64,000 nucleotides of DNA, taken from NCBI RefSeq assembly GCF_009931695.1, contig NZ_CP048000.1, forward strand, positions 4,606,501 through 4,670,500, given 5' to 3'. The position numbers were made by a program, and so were the translations under genes. How positions within the stretch are numbered: position 1 is the stretch's first letter; each line of letters starts with the position of its first letter. The stretch is from Anaerocolumna sedimenticola. GTDB taxonomy: Bacteria; Bacillota; Clostridia; Lachnospirales; Lachnospiraceae. Of the stretch, positions 56,627 through 64,000 are shown piece after piece. The notes beneath the pieces are model-generated. The model worked only from the letters and a program-made list of their open reading frames with translations. It did no database searches and was not told the origin of the DNA.

Positions 56627-57466
56627 CTACCTTCTATAATTCGGCTTATTTATTTCGTCTTTTATATTCACTGGTTCTACTTTTCTTAATAAAAATAGCC
56701 CTATAAATGCTAACGGCAATAACAATAAATTAAATGCAAATGCATTTCCTACCGTAATATCTGTTATTTCATTTACAGCTGTTGAAAATACCTCTTTAAA
56801 AGAGGCTGCAAAATCAAACAATGCATGCAAGAATATTACAGCCCATATATTTTTACTTCTTAAATATATACTTGCAAAAAATAGCCCAATTGTTGTAGCA
56901 TAAACTATTTGTGCCATTATTGCTATTTTTAAATCGGGTGTATAGAATAAATTAACCAAATGGGCTATCCCAAATAATCCACTTGATAAGATAGCCGATT
57001 TATAAATACCTTTCTTTGTATGACCCCAATTTAAAATAAAATTATTTAATATAAGTGCACGCATCATGATTTCTTCATAGAACCCTATAGATATTGAATA
57101 AATAACGAAACCTGCTGTAGTTGCTAATGGCGGCATAATAATTCCATGCTGTGAAATAAATGAAATATCCAAGTTGATTACACTATAAATTATAAATATC
57201 CATCCTAATCCAATTCCTACCAGTAATCCTTTTCTCGCAAATCCTATTTTTTGTTTAGGTAGTATGCATCTAATAGTGAGCAAAATTAAAATACCCGGAA
57301 TGATTTGCCCCATAATCTTAGGTAAATATTCTCCTGGTTCTAATAAAGAGAATATTTGAACAAATAAAGGGTCTAAGATTAATGCTATCACAATTACAAC
57401 TGCTGAAAATATGATACAGTGATTTTGTGATAGTGATTTCATAGTCTTTCGTACATTTCTTTTCAT
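56627..57466 (-). CDS. CPBP-family intramembrane metalloprotease
   Basis: 279 residues from ATG 57466 (CTAGGAGAAAATGTT SD). Seven or so membrane helices; CPBP (Abi) motif EEIMMR with the Glu pair near 140, GIAHLVN and FLHALFDF histidines. CPBP proteases cleave membrane proteins or provide bacteriocin immunity. Downstream of the two-component system on the same strand but with its own upstream gap. Confidence 0.88.
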   Translation of the reverse strand: MKRNVRKTMKSLSQNHCIIFSAVVIVIALILDPLFVQIFSLLEPGEYLPKIMGQIIPGILILLTIRCILPKQKIGFARKGLLVGIGLGWIFIIYSVINLDISFISQHGIIMPPLATTAGFVIYSISIGFYEEIMMRALILNNFILNWGHTKKGIYKSAILSSGLFGIAHLVNLFYTPDLKIAIMAQIVYATTIGLFFASIYLRSKNIWAVIFLHALFDFAASFKEVFSTAVNEITDITVGNAFAFNLLLLPLAFIGLFLLRKVEPVNIKDEINKPNYRR

Positions 57467-57658
57467 AACATTTTCTCCTAGTTTGTCGTTTTTCATTACT
57501 ATAATATAATAATCTTTAGTTATTATTAATGTAACCTTAAGATAACCTAAATTAAAATTTTCTGTATAATGTCCTTTTCCTTAATTTCATATTTAAATAT
57601 TATTCTTGCAGAGTTAAACACTACCAGCCACGTCTGATATTTGAACATTTTAAATAAA

Positions 57659-57710
57659 AAACAGACCTTAGACGGGGCAGTTAATGCCCTGTCTAAGGTC
57701 TGTTTTTTAT
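57659..57710 (-). terminator. Strong terminator after the broken methyltransferase gene
   Basis: AAACAGACCTTAGAC pairs with GTCTAAGGTCTGTTT, with an added GGGCA/TGCCC inner stem; A- and T-runs flank both sides, so it can act in both directions. It overlaps the last codons of the reading frame. Confidence 0.85.
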
Positions 57711-58254
57711 TATTCTGCGGTGTTTTTCTATTATGTCGACTAGGATAAAACGGGGTTGTCTTTTGTTGGATTCATTTTCATATGGAAACTTATCTGTATC
57801 TGGTACAGGAAGTTCACCATATTTCTGGGAATTTTCATTCTCATGGTTTTCAACAACTGATTTTGTATAAATTGTATAACCATTGCTTTTTAAAACTCGA
57901 TAAGCCTCATGAAAACCATTCATCATTTTTGCTTGCATGCTTTCATACCCAGCATTAGAAAATACGACAGAATTGTTCAAGATCCATCACATGCAAGATA
58001 AACCATTTCAACATACGGATTTTTCCATTCGTTTGAGTAAAGAATTTTATCCCATTTTAAATACGGTGACTTATATCCACCATTACTATCGTTATCGGCC
58101 AGTTTATTCTTTTTATCTGATGTTTTATTCCTTGTCCTGTTCCGCAGGTAATATCTAACATCATTCTAGGACGAAGCTTTTCAATCTCTGACCAAATAGC
58201 ATAGGTTTTTATGTAAAAACTGATTCTTTTGCCTACATCAATTTTATTAATCAT
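57693..58254 (-). pseudogene. SAM-dependent methyltransferase, broken
   Basis: ATG 58254 has AGGAGGAAATTAT. The first part has motif I (MLDITCGTGQG) and VMVDIS, and stops at about 58059. In another frame KWDKILYSNEWKNPYVEMVY continues to a stop near 57982, and a third segment (VVFSNAGYESMQAKMMNGFHEAYRVLKSNG) follows. A stretch around motif II appears lost (CDGS joined directly to NNSVVFSNAG). At least two lesions, so this is a genuine relic rather than one read error. Confidence 0.65.
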
Positions 58255-58446
58255 ATAATTTCCTCCTGCTTTTAAATTATATTTTACTATTATTTCAGAA
58301 GAAAACAATGGATTAACAGTTAAGTGTTGTTATACTAAGTCATGAGAGAAAAAACAAATATAAATTTAAAATAACAAATCTATGAAAAAACAGAACGATT
58401 TTTGTTACATATGTATACTTTCACACTATTAATCTAGTATTACAAT

Positions 58447-58476
58447 ATATTCCACTAACGGTTGCACATCACATTT
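58447..58476 (+). repeat. 30-bp direct repeat, left copy
   Basis: Starts ATATTCCACTAACGG and matches 62953-62982 at 28 of 30 positions, same orientation. It overlaps the last codons and stop of the CPBP protease gene (ends REM-stop). Confidence 0.75.
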
Positions 58477-59278
58477 CACGTATGGGTACCTTGCTCTTTT
58501 TTTCATATACCACAACAGTTACAATTGAAACAAGAACTATCACAGCATTTGCGACAATGGTTCCCGCCCAAGTTATAGTCATGGTACCAAAGATGGGGGA
58601 TGCCGCATTGAACATGGTGTGGAATAATACACACATAAACACACGGCCTTTTCCTGATATTTTGTAGATAGCCCCGTTGAAAAATCGAAATGCCATGAGT
58701 TGAACTGCAAACATCCAGAAGTTAATGAGCCCATCTCCGTGATTCGTCCCCGGAATGAAGAAGAGAGGGATATGCCATAAAATCCAAATGATTCCCATTA
58801 AAACAGAAGATAAAACGAAACCATATTTTTTGTTAAGCTCAGGCTGCAATACGTACATCCAGCCAGCTTCCTCCAAGCCACCGATAATAAGATTTCCAGG
58901 CAAGGAAAGGAAGAACGTATAAAATGGGAGCACCATTTCCTTGCGGCCTGAAACTGCAAGATGGATCAAAAAATACAGTGCAAGCCCTGCAGCAACGAAT
59001 AAATAGAGAGATAGGTTATTTTTGGCGTAAAAAACAGTTTTCAACCATTCCTTAAAATCCGTTATTTTATTATTTTTCTTCAGAACGATATAGGAAGCAA
59101 TAGCGGGGGACAAAATATAGATTGCAAATGGAATATTCATCCCGAATTGCTGTAACGAGTGAACCCAATTGTGAACCGAATATCCGAATTGCCCAAGAAC
59201 TATCATAGCACCTGACACAAGATAGGCTATGCAAAATGTCAGTATTGTAAATTGTACTATTATTTTTTTGTCTGTCAT
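58469..59278 (-). CDS. CPBP-family intramembrane metalloprotease (second)
   Basis: 269 residues, about eight helices. GGLEEAGWMYVLQPELNKKY carries the CPBP EExxW motif, followed by WILWHIPLFFIPG and LFHTMFNAASP. Base composition is less AT-rich than its neighbours (more GC-rich codons), suggesting different origin. SD AGGTGAAGAATC. A 30-bp direct repeat begins at its 3' end. Confidence 0.88.
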   Translation of the reverse strand: MTDKKIIVQFTILTFCIAYLVSGAMIVLGQFGYSVHNWVHSLQQFGMNIPFAIYILSPAIASYIVLKKNNKITDFKEWLKTVFYAKNNLSLYLFVAAGLALYFLIHLAVSGRKEMVLPFYTFFLSLPGNLIIGGLEEAGWMYVLQPELNKKYGFVLSSVLMGIIWILWHIPLFFIPGTNHGDGLINFWMFAVQLMAFRFFNGAIYKISGKGRVFMCVLFHTMFNAASPIFGTMTITWAGTIVANAVIVLVSIVTVVVYEKKSKVPIREM

Positions 59279-59413
59279 GATTCTTCACCTCACATTTCGA
59301 ATGATACATTAACTTAAACTTGTGGACCCTTTTACTTTTATCGCTTAATGTTTAAGTTTCTTCCTATTCAAAGTTACGCTCCGTACAAAATATTCCAGAT
59401 TCATACATTTCTA

Positions 59414-59887
59414 CTACTCATATACACCCTTTGAGTAAATTTCTCCTTTCCTCTTCAATATGTGCTCAAAAAACTTCAGAATTATACTGTCTTCAAGTTC
59501 AATATTCTCTTTGGCATCAACACGATCTCCCTGTCCATCATAAGACAAGTGAGAAAAGGAGATACTAAGGATAGGTTGGTAAGAGTCAGGTGTTTCGTAC
59601 CCTTTAGATACACATCATAACTTTCCTTACATATTTGGTCTGAAATTTTATTACCTGCATAAAATCCTGAATTGGATCCCTCCTGCAGCTGTGCCCATAC
59701 TGGTCAGAATAGATATTGAAGTGGTATTTCATATTGCTCTCTGGTAGCAACAATTTCATCCAAATCTGTATTATAGGTTATTTCACAAAAATACGGTTTA
59801 AATTTATCCTGACAATCTTTATAATCTAATACAACCATTTGAGATACAAGATTAGCATCTGCCGTAATAGTCAAATCAAAACAAAGT
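59414..59887 (-). pseudogene. 3' relic of an alpha/beta hydrolase (PAF-acetylhydrolase-like)
   Basis: Between two intact genes the minus strand reads, with a stop and a frameshift, VSQMVVLDYKDC, VWAQLQEGSNSGFYAGN, YDVYLKGTKHLTLTNLSLVS, then in the next frame DAKENIELEDSIILKFFEH to TAG at 59414. The order (Gly-x-Asn stretch, KGTKHLTLTNLS, final helix) resembles the end of platelet-activating-factor acetylhydrolase-type lipases. The 5' part is missing. Confidence 0.5.
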
Positions 59888-60655
59888 TTAGTCCCTTTCT
59901 AAAAATGATAAGGTCTCTTTTATAAACTGTGTTTGATTAGACAACATTGCAGGATGCCCTCCATGCTCAAACAGGTAAAAATCACCATGTCCAATTTCTT
60001 TTATCATTTTTGAATATATCTTTCTATAGAATTCTGTATCCACGCATGTAATAAATACATCTTCGTTACTGCCTGTCATTAAAATATCTGCCTGTAAAGT
60101 AGAAATCGGCTTATGAAAGAATTTTCCAATCAGTTTTGAGTGCTCAAAAATCGCATTTGTATCATTATCGACAACGCTTTCCCAGTCATCACCCTGCATC
60201 GCCTGATAAAACATTCGCGCTCCCTCGTTTTGTTTCGAGAAATCTCTGTCATTAACGATATTTGCAGTAAAAGCATCGATTGCATTTGTACCCTCAAAGC
60301 TATCTGCAATAACTTTACTAACAAGGTCTGGTCTCTCTAAAGCAATATTGATGGCAACTAATGCACCACCACTGCTACCGAGAAGAAATACCTCAGCATA
60401 TTTTTTTTGAGATAGAAATTCAATTACCTGTTGAGCTTCTTCATACCATAAATCAACAGGAAATTTATCAAGTCTATCAGATTTTCCGTGTCCCAAAAAA
60501 TCAATTAGAATTACTTTGTATTTCTCGGCATATTGGTTGGCAATATTTAAAAACATGTTTGAGGATGCAGTATTTCCATGCAACAGCAACAATGGTTTTC
60601 CTGTTCCTATTTCTTCATAAAATATATTTTTAGATTGATAATTATAGTATGACAT
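59888..60655 (-). CDS. Alpha/beta hydrolase
   Basis: 255 residues. PLLLLHGNTASSNMF oxyanion region, VILIDFLGHGKSD, nucleophile elbow LLGSSGGALVA (Ser near 95), acidic residue region NEDVF, and terminal His in EHGGHPAML. Cytoplasmic; substrate unknown. SD CAGGAGGCAAATT. Confidence 0.88.
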   Translation of the reverse strand: MSYYNYQSKNIFYEEIGTGKPLLLLHGNTASSNMFLNIANQYAEKYKVILIDFLGHGKSDRLDKFPVDLWYEEAQQVIEFLSQKKYAEVFLLGSSGGALVAINIALERPDLVSKVIADSFEGTNAIDAFTANIVNDRDFSKQNEGARMFYQAMQGDDWESVVDNDTNAIFEHSKLIGKFFHKPISTLQADILMTGSNEDVFITCVDTEFYRKIYSKMIKEIGHGDFYLFEHGGHPAMLSNQTQFIKETLSFLERD

Positions 60656-60786
60656 AATTTGCCTCCTGATTTTTTGTGTATTTATAAGCGTAAGAGTTTA
60701 CACAGAACGTGAAACGCTCTCAGCAAATCTGTTACATTTGTCAATTCATTTTATTTATATACTGGATGCAAGAGGTGTACTACTGA

Positions 60787-61502
60787 TTAAGGACGATATT
60801 CGTCTTTAATAATTGAATATCTCATTCTATCGCTCATATCTCTACCAAATCTTCGCAAAGTTCCTTCATAAACAAATCCAGTTTTTATCATAGCTTGCTT
60901 TAATATTTCTTCATCGCAGCCGCAATAAGCAAAAGCAACTAATAGTCCTAATTCATTAAACCCATAATCTAATATTAGTTTATGTGCCTCAGTGACATAC
61001 TCTAAATCGTTATAATTATTACAAATATGAACTTCTAATTCTCTATACCCTTATATCTGTTTATGTCAACAAGACCAACAACTCCAATAAGTTTGCCTGT
61101 TTCTTTTAAAATAACAGGGTACATTTCTTGATACTCTTTCCATATTTTGATGGAATCTAAGGTATCATCAACTATACTAAAATTCAAATAATCAATAAAA
61201 TTGTTTGATTTTTGTTTCAATTCAAACAAATCAGTTGCATCACTTTCGCTCCATTCTCTGACTAATAATCTGTTAGATTCGATGGTTTTCATAACATTCC
61301 CTCCACTGTTTAGTAAGTAATCAACAGTAACATGGAAGTATTTTGCTAAAATCGGCAACATAACAATGTCAGGGTATGTTACTGACGTTTCCCATCTTGA
61401 TATCGTTTGCATACTAACATTTAGATATTCTGCAAGTTGATGTTGTGTTATGCTTTTTTTAATTCTTAATTTTTTGATTGATGCTCCAATGTCCATATTC
61501 AT
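60787..61502 (-). pseudogene. XRE-HTH fused to GNAT acetyltransferase (frameshifted here)
   Basis: HTH at residues 7-62 (LRIKKSITQHQLAEYLNVSM, then QTISRWETSVTYPD), then from about 70 a GNAT domain (ESNRLLVREWSESDATDLFE, LIGVVGLVDINRYKG). The frame breaks near 61050 (AAGGGTATAGAG lacks one base) and continues RELEVHICNNYNDLEYVTEA ... GFVYEGTLRRFGRDMSDR to TAA at 60787; restored length 238. Combines a DNA-binding and an RimJ/RimL-like acetyltransferase part. Probable single-base read error. Confidence 0.75.
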
Positions 61503-61659
61503 TACTCCTGATTTAAATTTGTTACGTTACAAGATGATAATAACTCAAAACCATTTCATCTTCTATGTCACAAAACAAGAATGGGTTAAACATATATGAG
61601 GTAATAATTATAAGAATCAGGCCCTATTTCTGGTATCTAATTTACTCCAACCAATAAAT

Positions 61660-61726
61660 GCGAGACGGGATTCGAATTCTATCCCCTTATAAAAATATTA
61701 ATAGAAAGGGACTTTACGGCACTTCC
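61660..61726 (-). repeat. tRNA-3'-end-like attachment remnant, copy 1
   Basis: The minus strand reads TTCGAATCCCGTCTCGC, the T-loop/acceptor end of a tRNA gene, but no tRNA body is present. The following AAAAATA and ATAGAAAGG blocks match copy 2 at 63499-63562. Confidence 0.5.
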
Positions 61727-61763
61727 GATTTTTACGTACTCATAAGGGTACTCAACCGTATGA

Positions 61764-62222
61764 TTAGGAACAAAATTCAATGGAATATAAAATATCGTTT
61801 AAATCTTTATATTTATACTCACCTATCTTATTTAGGCTACTATTATGTTCAATAGCTGTGCGCTCGAAAAATTTATAACTTGCCCTATTGTCACTATTTA
61901 TGGTTAATTCTAATTTATTATATCCTTTAAGTTTTGACTCTTCGATAATACGGTCAACTAATATAGATGCTACCTTCTTACCCCGATAGTCAGCGTCTAC
62001 TACTATCTGCCATATAAAATAACATTTTTTATCTATTGATGGGAGTGCACATACAAAATCAATAACCTTATTCTCTTCTGATACCACATAATTACTTGAA
62101 GGAAAATACCCCTCCATTATCCAATAAACATAGTCATGATGGGGAAAGACATACGGTTTTCCATTCGAGAGTAATTCCATTACCGCTGGAAAATTATCTT
62201 TTTTCAAACTCATAATTTCCAT
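61764..62222 (-). CDS. GNAT acetyltransferase (EctA-like)
   Basis: About 152 residues from ATG 62222 (AAGGAG at 9 nt; upstream ATGs are too close to or before the SD). GNAT core: SNYVVSEENKVIDFVCALPS, then WQIVVDADYRGKKVASILVD with the acetyl-CoA loop, and NRASYKFFER. The N-terminal KPYVFPHHDYVYWIMEGYF resembles diaminobutyrate acetyltransferases. No ectoine genes adjoin it, so the substrate is open. Confidence 0.82.
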   Translation of the reverse strand: MEIMSLKKDNFPAVMELLSNGKPYVFPHHDYVYWIMEGYFPSSNYVVSEENKVIDFVCALPSIDKKCYFIWQIVVDADYRGKKVASILVDRIIEESKLKGYNKLELTINSDNRASYKFFERTAIEHNSSLNKIGEYKYKDLNDILYSIEFCS

Positions 62223-62329
62223 TTTCATTTTCTCCTTAAAAATAGTAAGTTTCATTAAACAACGAAGCTTCTACATAAATACCTGCATTCCAGTTTATTA
62301 ATTTGCTCGTTAATTTGGTATATGTAAAA

Positions 62330-62878
62330 CTAAACATTTATAATTTTATTACAAAACTCTTCTATTTCACTTCTCTTGCTTTCAATATCAACTTTATACT
62401 CGACAGAGCAGAGACCCAAACTATCAGTAGGAATTATTCCCATGTGACCATAAAAGTGTTCTATACTCTCTATAATTCTATTACACTCCTTCATACTCGG
62501 TCCTGTTCGTAATGCAATACTATACCCTTTTTTCCCCTGACCGATTGTTGCATGCGGTTCATGTGTATTACACCAAGGTGTACATCTGTCAATAAATGCT
62601 TTAAATTGTCCTGGAATATCTGCCCAATAAGAAGGTGCTACTGAAATAATACTATCAGCCCAAGAATAATCTTCGATAACGTTTAGAACATTATCGTTTT
62701 GTATGCATTTTGCTGTTTTATGACATGTCCTGCACCCTTTGCAGAACTTTATTACATAATCATCAATGCAAATGTTTCTAATATCATATTTTGTTCCCAA
62801 TATTGAGTTTACAACATTTATTATTTCGGCTGTAGCACCATTTTTGACAGGGCTACAGTTTATCAGTAAAACATTCAT
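62330..62878 (-). CDS. NADPH-dependent FMN reductase / flavodoxin-like protein
   Basis: 182 residues from ATG 62878 (TGGAGGTATATTG). MNVLLINCSPVKNGATAE phosphate loop, a Cys-rich FCKGCRTCHKTAKC segment (CxxCxxC type, as in iron-sulfur flavoproteins), VAPSYWADIPGQFKAFIDR. Probable quinone or flavin redox role. In the accessory patch between the direct repeats. Confidence 0.85.
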   Translation of the reverse strand: MNVLLINCSPVKNGATAEIINVVNSILGTKYDIRNICIDDYVIKFCKGCRTCHKTAKCIQNDNVLNVIEDYSWADSIISVAPSYWADIPGQFKAFIDRCTPWCNTHEPHATIGQGKKGYSIALRTGPSMKECNRIIESIEHFYGHMGIIPTDSLGLCSVEYKVDIESKRSEIEEFCNKIINV

Positions 62879-62952
62879 CAATATACCTCCACGAAATACG
62901 GTTTGATTCAACAACTTACTTCATTATATCATTCTCTTTCGAATATGCCAAC

Positions 62953-62982
62953 ATATTCCAATAACGGTTACACATCACATTT
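62953..62982 (+). repeat. 30-bp direct repeat, right copy
   Basis: ATATTCCAATAACGG... matches 58447-58476 with two mismatches. Directly precedes the integrase fragment. Confidence 0.75.
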
Positions 62983-63038
62983 AATGGAAGTCGTGGAACC
63001 AAGAAACGGGATGTACATTTCTCTGAAACAAAGAATAA

Positions 63039-63374
63039 GGAACCTGTAAGCCACCGAATAATCCCAAGGATGAAAGCAGGGTCTATCTCCCGGAAAAAAA
63101 GGAAAAGCTCTTTAAGCAGTTGAACAAGCTGTTAATGCAGATGCCTTTTGAAACCGATGCTTATGTTGTATTTCTTCTCTTCAAGCTTGGGCTTAGAATT
63201 GGAGAAGCTGTGGCGCTGAAATGGGCGGATATTGACTGGGAAGCCAGAGAAATACATATTCACCGTATGGAAAGTCGTGTTGAAGATGAAAACGGAAAAC
63301 TCAAAGTAGCTATCTGTGAGTATACGAAGAAGAAAAGTCCTGTCGGTGACCAATATCTCCCCTTACGTGATTAA
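63039..63374 (+). pseudogene. Tyrosine recombinase/integrase fragment
   Basis: Open from about 63039 to TAA 63374. Contains the start of the catalytic domain: FKLGLRIGEAVALKWADIDW with the first catalytic Arg, and the strand EIHIHRME, then ends GDQYLPLRD before the Lys/HxxR/Tyr motifs. The N-terminal DNA-binding part is also missing upstream of a stop at 63036. A decayed integrase of a past mobile element. Confidence 0.75.
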
Positions 63375-63498
63375 CAAGGCATTATAGCGGTTCGAGTACG
63401 TAAAAGGATTTTACACACATCCTGCACACATTATGTTTTGAAACAAAAAAACAGGAAAGCTTGATTTTACTAGCTTTCCTGCCCCTTTTTCATTAAGC

Positions 63499-63562
63499 GC
63501 GAGACGGGATTCGAACCATACACCATCTGAAAAATACGGATAGAAAGGACGTTCCGTGCATC
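63499..63562 (-). repeat. tRNA-3'-end-like attachment remnant, copy 2
   Basis: The minus strand reads GGTTCGAATCCCGTCTCGC (T-arm and acceptor 3' half of a tRNA) without a tRNA body, 125 bp after the integrase fragment. Similar to 61660-61726 over about 65 bp. Typical residue of integration at a tRNA gene. Confidence 0.55.
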
Positions 63563-63783
63563 ATCTTTTTAAGTGTAATCAAAAATGTAATCAGATAATT
63601 TAAAATCAAAATATTGTAGATTAATATAGTGGTCTGAAAATATTATATAATATTATGTTGTTTTACACATTATTATGAATTATAATATTTGTGCAGTATA
63701 ATTATTCTTATATGTTATAATGATGTTGAATAAAACTCATGGGATAATGATAGTAAAATAGACATATACTGCTATTAATAACT
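63563..63783. other. AT-rich gap before the methyltransferase
   Basis: About 220 bp (part of the 420 bp between the integrase fragment and the methyltransferase) of strongly AT-rich sequence with no ORF. It probably carries the methyltransferase promoter; a TATAAT-like TTATAATG lies at 63716. Confidence 0.35.
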
Positions 63784-63794
63784 GGAGGTATGTC

Positions 63795-64000
63795 GTGTAT
63801 ATTATTGATTTATTTGCTGGAGCGGGGGCTTGGCAGAGGGCTTTATTTCTGAAGGGTTTACGCCGCTTGTTCATATAGAAATGGATAAAGATGCTATAAA
63901 TACTTTAACAACTAGAACAGCTTATCATTATTTAAAGCAGTGTGAAAAAATAGATTGTTACATACAATATTTAAAGAAAGAAATAAGTAGAAATGATTTA
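63795..64000 (+). pseudogene. C5-cytosine DNA methyltransferase, 5' end (frameshifted, runs off window)
   Basis: GTG 63795 with GGAGG 7 nt upstream starts VYIIDLFAGAG, the SAM-binding motif I of C5-cytosine methyltransferases. At 63824-63828 (GGGGG) one further G is needed to continue GLAEGFISEGFTPLVHIEMD, the usual motif I/II sequence; the rest to base 64000 is coherent (DKDAINTLTTRTAYHYLKQ). Likely a read error. Whether a restriction enzyme follows is outside the window. Confidence 0.75.

Noticed and set aside
61660..61726. Possible tRNA gene
   Set aside because: Only the T-arm and acceptor 3' end are present; no anticodon or D-arm can be formed from the flanks.

Overview
The window is AT-rich, low-GC Firmicute DNA, most likely from a Lachnospiraceae-type clostridium. 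The evidence is AGGAGG-like ribosome sites, TTGACA-N17-TATAAT promoters, a T-box leader, class 1B PyrD/PyrK, a YfhO/GT2 pair and a Gram-positive Tad-like pilus locus with no secretin. The taxonomic placement is inference. There is no rRNA or complete tRNA.

Layout. 1-12,150 (minus) is a tightly overlapping Tad/Flp-type secretion operon: three degenerate MinD/TadZ-like proteins, a SAF-domain CpaB-like protein, a CpaF-type ATPase with an N-terminal membrane helix, a double-length TadB/TadC-like membrane protein, two small pilin-like proteins and a giant secreted Ig plus coiled-coil protein that runs off the left edge. 12.5-15.4 kb is a pyrK-pyrD-pyrE pyrimidine operon followed by a 50-residue membrane peptide. 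15.5-17.7 kb is a PadR/HAAS/DUF4097 envelope module with a strong dyad operator. 18-18.4 kb is a long nested hairpin. 18.5-23.5 kb holds a LuxR-HTH/DUF2087 pair and a GT2-YfhO cell-surface glycosylation pair. 23.7-32.3 kb holds cyclophilin, aminopeptidase P, a Met T-box with two sulfur amino-acid PLP enzymes, pyrF-pyrC and a Nudix-like protein. 32.6-34 kb has two small ORFs and a DUF3298 protein. 34-39.4 kb is a sugar/polyol catabolic cluster (two TIM-barrel epimerases, two Gfo/Idh/MocA oxidoreductases) divergent from an AraC regulator. 39.5-49.5 kb holds a MATE exporter, PlsY-like and CrtQ-like proteins, XRE and APH-family proteins, a condensation-type acyltransferase with a membrane partner, a HAD phosphatase and a D-2-hydroxyacid dehydrogenase. 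49.7-58 kb holds rmlC, an APH(3')-like kinase, a flavin reductase, a two-component system and a CPBP protease. 58.4-64 kb is an accessory patch of hydrolases, GNATs, gene relics, an integrase fragment, tRNA-end repeats and the start of a C5-cytosine methyltransferase.

Two window-wide patterns stand out. First, a 96-bp structured repeat occurs five times (18.0, 29.4, 35.0, 42.9, 49.6 kb); in four cases it starts 2-3 nt after the T-tract of an intrinsic terminator, always in the same polarity. Second, at least nine genes, including pyrD, pyrC and pyrF, are each broken by one missing base, mostly in G/C runs. This looks like a sequencing or assembly error signature rather than real gene loss, so these genes are annotated across the break.
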